From: Bacillota bacterium
GTDB lineage: Bacteria > Bacillota > Clostridia > Clostridiales > Clostridiaceae
Length of the DNA stretch: 64,000 nucleotides
Direction: 5' to 3'
Assembly (NCBI GenBank): GCA_021781745.1
Contig: JAJXWH010000002.1
Coordinates: 133,974-197,973 of the forward strand
The position numbers and the translations under genes are program-made. This document shows positions 11,033 through 19,308 of the stretch, piece by piece. Numbering within the stretch: the stretch's first letter is position 1; every line of letters begins with the position of its first letter. The notes under the pieces were generated by a model. The model saw only the letters and a program-made list of their open reading frames with translations, was not told where the DNA came from and ran no database searches.

Positions 11033-11773
11033 TTAAGTTGGATCGTAAGCCACCCAGTCGTAATATGCATTAATTGGAGTTACACCATCATAAGCACCTA
11101 ACCATGAATCTACGCCTGTTCCCGGCCATAAATTCATCATAATTTTACCGGGATGTGATGGAATATTATTGGTTGCCCTATAAACTTCCTTTCCATCTAC
11201 CAACCATGCGATATAATTAGGCTGCCAATTAAAAGCATAAGTATGATAACTTGTTGAAGCATCAAATCCTAGATTATAAATATACTCGTGATTACCTACA
11301 CCGTTAGTAAAATAGTTAAATTGTACCTTTGTAGTATCTTTACCTAAAAACTCTATATCGATTTCATCCCAAGGGGTACCATCTGTTGGTCCTGTATAAG
11401 TAAAAAATGAAGAAACTATACCAGGGTTTTTTGCTGGTTTCATATTTACATAATAACGTCCATAACTGCAAGTATCATTCGTACGATATTCTGCACTTGC
11501 ATATGGTTTAGATCCCCCTTGTGTATCTCCACTTAGGGTAAGATTCATAACTCCATTGCTAAAATTAACGTTACTAGCTCTCCATGTACAGTTAAACATA
11601 CTTCCATTAGTCCACCCGTCTGATTTCATCCAAGTTGTTGTGTTAGCATAGTCAAATCCATCACTAAAGTAGTACTTTTTCAATGCTGAGGCCTTTGTTG
11701 GCATTAAAGTTCCTAATAAAAAAGTACTTACTAGAATTCCTAATGTTACAATTTTTAATTTTTCCTTTTTCAT
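11033..11773 (-). CDS. Secreted GH16 lichenase (beta-1,3-1,4-glucanase), copy 1
   Basis: A 246-residue secreted endo-beta-1,3-1,4-glucanase of the Bacillus BglS/LicB type. Signal peptide 1-30 ends KASA. The catalytic motif is WDEIDIEFLG with Glu137 as nucleophile and Glu141 as acid/base; VQFNYFTNGVGNHEY and the C-terminal YYDWVAYDP are hallmarks of the lichenase subfamily. It hydrolyses mixed-linkage cereal beta-glucan or lichenan outside the cell. It has its own strong ribosome site (AGGAGG) and a 390-base upstream spacer holding gene relics. It is paralogous to the gene at 24858-25586; the C-terminal halves are nearly identical while the N-terminal halves differ more. Confidence 0.93.
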   Translation of the reverse strand: MKKEKLKIVTLGILVSTFLLGTLMPTKASALKKYYFSDGFDYANTTTWMKSDGWTNGSMFNCTWRASNVNFSNGVMNLTLSGDTQGGSKPYASAEYRTNDTCSYGRYYVNMKPAKNPGIVSSFFTYTGPTDGTPWDEIDIEFLGKDTTKVQFNYFTNGVGNHEYIYNLGFDASTSYHTYAFNWQPNYIAWLVDGKEVYRATNNIPSHPGKIMMNLWPGTGVDSWLGAYDGVTPINAYYDWVAYDPT

Positions 11774-11970
11774 ATATTGTTCCTCCTAATTAAATAATTA
11801 TTAAAATCATAATTGATTTTATTTACATCCTTATTCAATTTACAATGGCTAATACAAAATATAGTTTACTATAATATCTATTTTCTTTTAGTTAAGCTTT
11901 TATATGATGTACAGCCACTGTACCAAACTTATAGATAGCAGTTTTATTATCATAGCTAATTTCAATTAAT

Positions 11971-12000
11971 CTTCAGTATGAGATAAAACTCACACTGAAG
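11971..12000 (-). terminator. Hairpin after the GH16 relic
   Basis: CTTCAGTaTGAG / CTCAcACTGAAG with a 6-base loop (one mismatch) begins 12 bases after the relic's stop codon. The following minus-strand sequence is ATTAATTG, so the T tract is weak. It is probably the old terminator of the lost GH16 gene, now also serving the phosphorylase gene upstream. Confidence 0.55.
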
Positions 12001-12011
12001 CGAATTTCACT

Positions 12012-12095
12012 TTATTTACTTAAGCCCCAATCGTAAACTCTTACATAATCTACTTCCATAGATTGTGGAAAAATACTGTCATTAAAATAAACATA
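12012..12095 (-). pseudogene. 3'-end relic of a GH16 beta-1,3-glucanase gene
   Basis: The minus strand reads YVYFNDSIFPQSMEVDYVRV followed by YDWGLSK and stop. The piece FPQSMEVDYVRVYDWG is the usual C-terminal strand of a single-domain GH16 laminarinase; compare SAQMKVDYVRVYD in the large glucanase at 3220-7011. No upstream GH16 sequence, start codon or ribosome site remains. It overlaps the tail of a GH94 relic in another frame, so a deletion fused the 3' ends of two genes. Confidence 0.75.
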
Positions 12096-12144
12096 CCTCT
12101 GCACTATGCTTCTTGCCATTCTCAAAATTCTTTATAATACTTCC
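12082..12144 (-). pseudogene. 3'-end relic of a GH94 phosphorylase gene
   Basis: The minus strand encodes GSIIKNFENGKKHSAEVCLF and stop. The intact GH94 gene at 15470-18439 ends GNILKNFEDGKEHNVEIIF, so about two thirds of residues match and the stop lies at nearly the same point. In the relic frame a stop precedes the Gly, so nothing longer survives. It sits 23 bases after the stop of the phosphorylase at 12168 and runs into the GH16 relic. Confidence 0.7.
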
Positions 12145-12167
12145 TTATTAATTGTTTTACTACTTGC

Positions 12168-15100
12168 TTATAAAATAGTAGCTTGAATTTCTACTATTTC
12201 ACCATTTCTAATTTTTTCAGCAAATTCCCCACATACTTCATTTCCTTTAATTTTAGTTATACTATTATCTACATGAACTAAATTAATTTCTTCTATAATC
12301 CCTTTTTCTTGTCCAAAAGTATTTTTATTATTTATATTTGTATAAATAAGTTTTATATGACCTAATATTGTAGTGATCAAAGCACTATCTTTAAAGAAAT
12401 CCTTTGTTAAAATGGGATTTAATTCAAATTTCAAAATTCCATCTTCATATGCAAATAATTTTTCTCCAACCATCATTAATTTCCAAATATTAATCATTTC
12501 TACAGTTGTACCACTTAATCTTGCTACAAATCCTCTTCCATGAGTTCTTTCATCTGGATTGCTGCTACTTGCAATAAATGATGAATTTTCTAATATACTT
12601 CTTCCATATACTTCTGGATTCATAAATGGTGGCATTGCAGTTTTTATATCCTCAAAGAATTCTTCGTATAATCCATTTTTTATCAATTCTAAAATGTACT
12701 TAAATTCCATGTGCATAAATACTGATTCTCTTTCAAGCCAACCAGCTGTAAAGCTTCTTGCTCTCCCAATTTCAAAAGATACATCTTCTAAGGATTCTGA
12801 AGTTTTGTACATTTTTAATTTTTTATCATAGACATTACTTTTCTTAATTGATTTATATAATTCACGCTTTTCAACATAATCTAGTTTGGTCTTAAAATAT
12901 CTGGTAGGACCTTCTAAAAATAGTGGTAAGAAATTAATTTTAAACTCTAATGGTTTTATTACTTCTTTATTATCTATTTCATATTTAACTACATCATAAT
13001 ACATAAATGTAGGAATGTTACCTTCATTCATGTTCTTTGCTTTCTCAATTCCCAAATCAATCTTAGAAAGCATTTTGTTAATTATACTTTCAATAGCTGC
13101 TACTTCTAAATTCGAATTATTTCCACTCATTGAATATTTGGTTTTTTCTCTATATTCTTCTCTTATTGTAGAAACCTTGTCCCAATATTCTAATTGATTT
13201 AATTCCTCATTTAAATTTAATGAAAGAACCTTTTCTACTTCGCATATAGATTTATAAAATTCTTCTGGCAATTTTATTGGTTCTTCTACAACATTTAAAT
13301 TATCCTTTATAAATAGTAATAATCTTTTTAACTCTGCAGTTTCCGAAAAATTGGAGCCAAGTAATCCTGGAAGTCCATTCATAGCATCATTCCAACCTGG
13401 TTTCCCAGCTTCCATCTCTATTCCAAATCCCATAGGATCTAACGTCATAAATTTAATTCCTGTAAGAATTAATAATTTTGCAAATAGATTTGTTTTATAT
13501 AAATTACCACGACTATCAAAAATCCAGTTATCGCATATATTCTCCTTTTTTGCTAAAGCCGCATATTGTCTAACTTTCCCATCTTGAATACTATATTTAT
13601 CCTTTCTAGGTAATACGTACTCTGGAGAATTATAAAATTTATAACTTTCATCCTTGATTAATAATTCTTTTATCTTATCCGGATAAACGTCTAAGTATTC
13701 TTCTAGTAAATCGAGGTTGTAAGTCCAGTGGTCACTCCAGAATCCTTCGCCAAAATCTACTTCTACAGTTTCACTACACATTTCTATAATATCATTCATG
13801 ATTTCATTGATTTTTTTACTTTCAATTCCCTTTATATTTCTTAAAGACGAATACAATTCCCCTATAGTGAATTTATCCTCTAAAGTTTTTATCAATTTTT
13901 CATTTTCATATATACTAACTAAATTAAATAAATTTTCTTTTTCACTTTCAACTACATAGAATTTCTTCCCTTTAATCACTAAAGGATTGTAACCATCAAG
14001 CTGAATTAAATCATTAAATAATTTTATATTTTCTACTCCTGTAAATGGGTGAATATATGCATCCATTCTTCTATTTTGATTTACATCTCTAAAGTTTCCA
14101 TTTCCTTGAGAATAGAAATTAGGTTCTATGCTAAAGAAATTATAGTCTCTTTCTAGATCTCCATGCTTTCTAGAATATACATAATATATCTTTTTATCTA
14201 CATTACCAAACTCTAGTGGATATCCGCCTCTTAAAACATTATCTATATAGCATTGCTTTACATATTCATCAAATAGAGGATATGCAGTTTTAGTATCTAC
14301 ATGCTTGCCGATATTATCTATTAGTTGATTACTTTCATTTATTTTCATATCAAAATAACTTTTTTTGCATATTTTCTTCAATGATTTATTAACATCATCA
14401 CTATTACTCATATATCCTATATAGCTATATATATCTGTTGAACTATTTCCTTCTAAACAAATTGCTTTTCCAGTAAACGCACAAGGCACTTTATTATAGG
14501 AAATCTTATTTGTATTAAGTAATTCTCCAATAGTATTATTATTAAATTCCACTGGTTCTTTTAAAGATGTATCATATCCAAATATCTTTTCCGAATCAAC
14601 TATTGGATTCAATATATCTTCATTTTCATCAAAAGCTACATAAAAATAACTATTTTCTACTGTACCCATTTGAGTTGAGTCTTCAGTAGAAGATCTTAAC
14701 TTATACATAGCAGTCCCATCTTCTTTAATTTCTCCCTGCATATAACTTCTTAACGTATTTCCAATCGCTTTATAAGTTGCATTATCAGATCCATAAGGTA
14801 ATATAGCAGCTAATCCATCTAATATTTCTATTTCTGTTTTTACATCAGATGTATTTATAACTTCTACTTTTCTTCCTAGTGCTGAAAATTCTTCATTAGG
14901 AATTGTAAAATAAGTTATTTCAGTATTTAAGTTTAATTCACTATTTATTTCAATTAATCTTAATTCATTATTTTTTATTTTTATTATTCTTTTTATATTC
15001 TCATTTGTAGTCATAGAAAATGGTTCAAAAACAAATTCTTCTTCATTATTAATAACTTTTATGAAAGTTCTAAATCCATTACTAAACACCATTTTATAAG

Positions 15101-15326
15101 CTTCATTAGCTGGAAAAAACTCCATTATACAATTACTTTTATCCCTTATTCCAATACTGCTTATCCCTTGTCCCCTATTAACGTAAAATGACCACATGGG
15201 TATTCCTTCTACACCCGCAATACCCGATAAAAAACTAGCAAATGGAGCTTTTTTATCATAATCTTCTATAACATAAAATCCTAGTTCATCTATATAATCC
15301 TTCTTAATTTCATTTTTTTCATTCAT
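12168..15326 (-). CDS. Large glycoside phosphorylase, probable GH161/GH149-type beta-1,3-glucan phosphorylase
   Basis: A cytoplasmic 1052-residue protein related to GH94 but distinct from it. Visible landmarks are GNGNFRDVNQNRRMD (about 408-422), WSDHWTYNLDL (about 530-540), GKPGWNDAMNGLPGLLG (about 641-657, with Asp647 as likely general acid) and a late HGRGFVARLSGTTVEMINIW. From memory, such features and the length of over 1000 residues fit the clan GH-Q families GH149/GH161, whose members phosphorolyse beta-1,3-gluco-oligosaccharides to glucose-1-phosphate. The family call is recollection, not a search. It lies 143 bases after the GH94 gene, probably in the same transcript. Start: AAGAGGTG before ATG. 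Confidence 0.65.
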   Translation of the reverse strand: MNEKNEIKKDYIDELGFYVIEDYDKKAPFASFLSGIAGVEGIPMWSFYVNRGQGISSIGIRDKSNCIMEFFPANEAYKMVFSNGFRTFIKVINNEEEFVFEPFSMTTNENIKRIIKIKNNELRLIEINSELNLNTEITYFTIPNEEFSALGRKVEVINTSDVKTEIEILDGLAAILPYGSDNATYKAIGNTLRSYMQGEIKEDGTAMYKLRSSTEDSTQMGTVENSYFYVAFDENEDILNPIVDSEKIFGYDTSLKEPVEFNNNTIGELLNTNKISYNKVPCAFTGKAICLEGNSSTDIYSYIGYMSNSDDVNKSLKKICKKSYFDMKINESNQLIDNIGKHVDTKTAYPLFDEYVKQCYIDNVLRGGYPLEFGNVDKKIYYVYSRKHGDLERDYNFFSIEPNFYSQGNGNFRDVNQNRRMDAYIHPFTGVENIKLFNDLIQLDGYNPLVIKGKKFYVVESEKENLFNLVSIYENEKLIKTLEDKFTIGELYSSLRNIKGIESKKINEIMNDIIEMCSETVEVDFGEGFWSDHWTYNLDLLEEYLDVYPDKIKELLIKDESYKFYNSPEYVLPRKDKYSIQDGKVRQYAALAKKENICDNWIFDSRGNLYKTNLFAKLLILTGIKFMTLDPMGFGIEMEAGKPGWNDAMNGLPGLLGSNFSETAELKRLLLFIKDNLNVVEEPIKLPEEFYKSICEVEKVLSLNLNEELNQLEYWDKVSTIREEYREKTKYSMSGNNSNLEVAAIESIINKMLSKIDLGIEKAKNMNEGNIPTFMYYDVVKYEIDNKEVIKPLEFKINFLPLFLEGPTRYFKTKLDYVEKRELYKSIKKSNVYDKKLKMYKTSESLEDVSFEIGRARSFTAGWLERESVFMHMEFKYILELIKNGLYEEFFEDIKTAMPPFMNPEVYGRSILENSSFIASSSNPDERTHGRGFVARLSGTTVEMINIWKLMMVGEKLFAYEDGILKFELNPILTKDFFKDSALITTILGHIKLIYTNINNKNTFGQEKGIIEEINLVHVDNSITKIKGNEVCGEFAEKIRNGEIVEIQATIL

Positions 15327-15469
15327 TAAAACACCTCTTATCTATAGGTCATACTTCAATTTTTCTTTGCTAATCAATTTAGTTCCAATAGATACTGCTA
15401 AGGTGATAATTAGTAGTATTTAAGTCCACCAAAAAACTTTTACTTTTCACACCCTAGCACTACTTATAT

Positions 15470-18439
15470 TTAGAAGATTATCTCTACATTGTGCTCTTTA
15501 CCATCTTCAAAATTCTTTAGAATATTACCTTCAATTTTTTCACCATCAACTTTTATAGAATATAAAGAATCTTTTATTCTATAGAAACCTTCAGGTTTTG
15601 AAATCATAATATTATAGCTAGCCTTGCCAGTATTAAGAATCAAGTTTAGCGATTCTTGTTCTTCTGCAAGTATTGGATTTATCTCTATGCCTCTTGCTGT
15701 ATATTCAACACCAAATGCATCAAATAATGATAGTGTAAGCCAAGTAGAAGTACCACTAAGTGTAGGTCCTATATTTTCACCAGTATCACTATTATTATAT
15801 TGAGTACAGAATCTTGGATTTCCACATTTTTCATATGGATATTTCATTGTGTTGTAAGGTAAAACTAGATTTATCATCCAATATGCTGTACTAGTTAGCT
15901 TTCTTGCTAATTCATCACTTTCAACCATCTTAGCAGCTTTTAGCATAGCACTAGTAGCCATCATTGTAGCATGCTTAAATATTCCACCATTTTCTCTATC
16001 TCCTGGGAAATATTCTCCTGTTGCAGTTCCAGTTGCAACCTTCTCTAAATCTGTTGGACTAATAAGCTTTAATCCATAAGGAGTTTTTAAATGAGCCTCT
16101 ATAGATTCAAGCATTATTTTAATTTGTTCTTCAGTTGCAGAATTAGATAAAACTGCCCAACTGAAAGAATTTAAGAAATATGTGCCGTCTTTATTTGGAT
16201 CTGCTGAAAGATTATCACCTTTAGCACCAAGATAAGTAAACTCTCCATCTTTGTATCTATTAAATAAAACTCTTGCAAAGAAATCATCTTTCCAAGCATA
16301 TTGTTGCAAATTATCATAAAGTTTATTCGAAGCCTTTTCAAGGTTACTGTAATATAATGTATCTTCCTTCTGTTTCCCAATTTCAATCATTTCATCCACA
16401 GCAACCTTTAATAGGAATCCATTCATAACACTTTCAGAATAATCACTTTCAAATGGCTCTCCATCTCTTCCTGTTCTAGCTATCTGTTCCTTGTATCTTC
16501 TCTCTTTTTCAACACCATTTATATAATCAGTGTCAAGTTTTAGACAGTCATTCCAATCCGCAAAATCAAGTAGAGGTATTCCATGTTTTCCTATTGAAAT
16601 TTCTCCTGAATATCTTAAAATAGCTTTCATTGTATCATACAAGCTTCTTTTCTTTATTGGATTACTTCCACCAATAACGAACTGTTCATCCAAGAATCCA
16701 ACATCGCCAGTAACATTTACATATCTATATACAGCTTGGATTAGCCACAATCCATCATCTGACCATTTTCCCGGCTCTTTACCAATCCAAAAGAAATTAT
16801 GGTAGGCATAGCCAAATTCAAATACCTTTTCAGCCCATTCCTTTATTAAATTTTTAGCTAAATCTTTTTTGCCCATTCCTATAAAGTAGTACATTGATGC
16901 ATAAATATCTTGAATTTCTCTAAAGCCCATTTCTCTATAGCCTTTTTGTGTTTGATCAAAGGAACGTGATACAAAAGTTTGGTACAGCACTTGGAAAGGT
17001 AGATTCTTATTAACATAAGTATCAAATTGCTTGTCCCCCGAAATAACTTGTAGGTAACTACTGTATTCATTAATAAAGCTCATACTTTTATTAAAAGCAT
17101 TTTGAATCTCTTTTTTATTGCTATACTTAATAATTAGATTTTGTACCTCAGTTTTAAAGGTATTCTCATCAAAATTATCATTTGCCTTAGTTGAAACTAA
17201 TCCGGTTAAATTATCAATAGAAATTTCAGCTAACGGTTGTATTGTAATCTCACTGCTAACAGCAAAGAAACCTGGCCCTTTTCTATTTAAATTACTGCTA
17301 AGTTTGTATAACCCTTCTGGTCTTTCTAACGAACCACTTCCCACGAATTCACTATAGCTTGTACAAAATTCCTTAGGAAGAACTGCTCCTTTTTCATTAT
17401 GGGTAATCATTGTATGAAATCTGTAGTCGCCGCTTGTATACATTGGATAATAATCTGAAGATATAGCCATTACAGATCCTTCATCATCAAGCAATACCTT
17501 TGCCTGCATAATTACATTACTGTATAAAACGTCCTCCATCAATGCACTCGGAGCAGCACTTCCAAACATACCAGTGTAAACTATTTTTATATTCCTTACT
17601 TTATTTGTATTATTCTTTATTTTAATTTGTTGTGCTTCAACAGCTATAGGCATATTTTCTTCTTGAGGAAGTAAGAATATTAATCTTTCAATTTCTAATC
17701 CACACTTAGTTTTATAAATAATTTTAGTATGATTTTGAGAATGAATACATTTACCAGATTCTATATTTTCATCTGTAACATTTGCTGAATAGAATATTTG
17801 CTTTCCATCTTCCACTAAATAAAACTGACGGCTTGCAGGAAAACCATTTTCTTCTTGAAGCATATCCCATCTTGTAGCCAATACTTGAGTAGCTGCATGA
17901 GATCTAAAGCTTCCTCTTCCTAGTTTATCAACTACGCTTTTCGGGGTAGTCTGTAATGGATGAGAAAAATCAATTCTATTTCCTAACAATAAATTAGTAT
18001 AAAAATGTGGACCAGGAGCTGGAGCTAATAAATCTATTTCATGTTCCCCATCTTCATTTATACTCCCCACACCATGTGTTATCTTTTGTACTATTCTGTT
18101 TATCTTATTGCTAACCTCAAGGTCTAAGTCCATTTCAGTAATTAATCCATTGTTACATGCTAATAAAGTAGTATCATCCATATTTTTAGTAAGTCTAATG
18201 ATTACAAATTCATTGTCTTCTAAAATTCTATCTAGCAGTACAGCTATTTCTCGATTCTTAAACATTTCTAAAGTAACAGGAATTTTAATTGGTAAATTAG
18301 CAACACCTACTGCCTTTTTATATGTGCTATCATAGAATATACCATCTATAATAGCTTGCTTTTCAATCCTTTCATTAAATATTTCTCTTAAGATCTGCTC
18401 TGCAGACTGTTCAACTTTTCTAGCTACAACTTCTCTCAT
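15470..18439 (-). CDS. GH94 glycoside phosphorylase, 1,2-beta-oligoglucan phosphorylase-like
   Basis: A cytoplasmic 989-residue GH94 enzyme. The N-terminal beta-sandwich region includes LLAPAPGPHFYTNLLLGNRI, followed by the helical catalytic domain with YREMGFREIQDIYAS, GKWSDDGLWL and LLDFADWNDCLKLD (about 623-636; Asp631 at the general acid position). The ADWNDC form and the size resemble 1,2-beta-oligoglucan phosphorylase more than cellobiose phosphorylase, but the surrounding genes point to beta-1,3 or mixed-linkage substrates, so specificity is open. It follows the YesL-like gene by 65 bases with GGGAGG ahead of ATG. A relic of a paralogous 3' end is preserved at 12082-12144. Confidence 0.75.
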   Translation of the reverse strand: MREVVARKVEQSAEQILREIFNERIEKQAIIDGIFYDSTYKKAVGVANLPIKIPVTLEMFKNREIAVLLDRILEDNEFVIIRLTKNMDDTTLLACNNGLITEMDLDLEVSNKINRIVQKITHGVGSINEDGEHEIDLLAPAPGPHFYTNLLLGNRIDFSHPLQTTPKSVVDKLGRGSFRSHAATQVLATRWDMLQEENGFPASRQFYLVEDGKQIFYSANVTDENIESGKCIHSQNHTKIIYKTKCGLEIERLIFLLPQEENMPIAVEAQQIKIKNNTNKVRNIKIVYTGMFGSAAPSALMEDVLYSNVIMQAKVLLDDEGSVMAISSDYYPMYTSGDYRFHTMITHNEKGAVLPKEFCTSYSEFVGSGSLERPEGLYKLSSNLNRKGPGFFAVSSEITIQPLAEISIDNLTGLVSTKANDNFDENTFKTEVQNLIIKYSNKKEIQNAFNKSMSFINEYSSYLQVISGDKQFDTYVNKNLPFQVLYQTFVSRSFDQTQKGYREMGFREIQDIYASMYYFIGMGKKDLAKNLIKEWAEKVFEFGYAYHNFFWIGKEPGKWSDDGLWLIQAVYRYVNVTGDVGFLDEQFVIGGSNPIKKRSLYDTMKAILRYSGEISIGKHGIPLLDFADWNDCLKLDTDYINGVEKERRYKEQIARTGRDGEPFESDYSESVMNGFLLKVAVDEMIEIGKQKEDTLYYSNLEKASNKLYDNLQQYAWKDDFFARVLFNRYKDGEFTYLGAKGDNLSADPNKDGTYFLNSFSWAVLSNSATEEQIKIMLESIEAHLKTPYGLKLISPTDLEKVATGTATGEYFPGDRENGGIFKHATMMATSAMLKAAKMVESDELARKLTSTAYWMINLVLPYNTMKYPYEKCGNPRFCTQYNNSDTGENIGPTLSGTSTWLTLSLFDAFGVEYTARGIEINPILAEEQESLNLILNTGKASYNIMISKPEGFYRIKDSLYSIKVDGEKIEGNILKNFEDGKEHNVEIIF

Positions 18440-18504
18440 TATTTGCCTCCCAAATATATATTAATTTTTATTCTTTTATTTTCATTATTTAAATATGTCT
18501 ATTT

Positions 18505-19215
18505 TTATTGAACTTCAGCGTCCTTATTATTGTATTTTTCTTCAATATCTAGGAGCATACTTTTTTCCATAAGCATTATTAAATAACATATAATACTTAC
18601 AAAAAACAATGGAAGTATCACTATAAATTTAATTTTAATGAATATATTCCATATTATAAAAGCTGCTGCAATTGATATTATACAAACATAAATTTTCTTA
18701 ATTAAGTACATTAATGATAATGCAAAAATCTCTTTCTTCTTCAAATAAAACCTTGATAATATAGGAAATATATGAAACCATATAGAAATACATACAAGAA
18801 TCACAATCACAGGTATAATTTTCACTAGAGTCAAACTGAAATTATTATTAAAGTATAATAATTCAATCCAAGCTAAAGTTAAGATAATTATCCCTAATGT
18901 CCAAAAAAATACTGAATCAAGAAAATTTACCTTATAAGCTTCAAAAAAGTCTTTTGTAACATCAATATCTCCCTCTCTCGTGAGCTTACCCATTAAACTT
19001 AACAATGCCGTTAGTGCAGGTCCAATAGGTATTGCTGACAACATTAAAATAATAATCATATACACATCAATAGCTCCGTAACTTACCAGTCCTAGTGTTA
19101 CAAATATAAAAGGAATATTTAAAATCCAAAAATAAAAATTTCCTAATAAAAACCACCATACATAATTAAAAAATTTAACAATAACACCATCATTGAATGC
19201 TCTTTTTTTACTCAT
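18505..19215 (-). CDS. YesL-like (DUF624) integral membrane protein
   Basis: A 236-residue protein with about five or six hydrophobic spans and the DUF624 pattern: N-terminal KFFNYVWWFLLGNFYFWILN, then PIGPALTALLSLMGKLTREG, and a C-terminal charged tail. Members of this family sit beside CUT1 sugar importers and YesM/YesN regulators in Firmicutes (B. subtilis yesLMNOPQ), as here; the molecular role is unknown. It lies between the chemoreceptor and the GH94 gene and probably belongs to the importer transcript. Confidence 0.75.
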   Translation of the reverse strand: MSKKRAFNDGVIVKFFNYVWWFLLGNFYFWILNIPFIFVTLGLVSYGAIDVYMIIILMLSAIPIGPALTALLSLMGKLTREGDIDVTKDFFEAYKVNFLDSVFFWTLGIIILTLAWIELLYFNNNFSLTLVKIIPVIVILVCISIWFHIFPILSRFYLKKKEIFALSLMYLIKKIYVCIISIAAAFIIWNIFIKIKFIVILPLFFVSIICYLIMLMEKSMLLDIEEKYNNKDAEVQ

Positions 19216-19308
19216 AGTTTTTTCCTATCTCTTTCACAACTATATTTCTACTTTCAACAAATATTTTTATAATATAAAATTACTTTCTAAAAAATATATA
19301 CATTCACT

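Larger units (their letters stand above)
11774..12167. other. Spacer with gene relics upstream of lichenase 1
   Basis: This spacer holds two overlapping 3'-end relics of glucan genes (12012-12144), their residual hairpin (11971-12000), and the lichenase leader with a short inverted repeat TAAAATCA/TGATTTTA near 11800. A further 26-codon open stretch on the minus strand at 11892-11972 reads like a protein tail, but I could not identify it. Confidence 0.65.

Noticed and set aside
11892-11972. 26-codon open stretch (minus strand) ending TVAVHHIKA
   Set aside because: It reads like a protein tail and sits beside true relics, but it is too short and I recognise no family, so it is not listed as a pseudogene.
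15341-15455. Hydrophobic open stretch between the two large phosphorylase genes
   Set aside because: A short frame resembling a membrane segment has no start with ribosome site and no recognisable homology; stops interrupt it.
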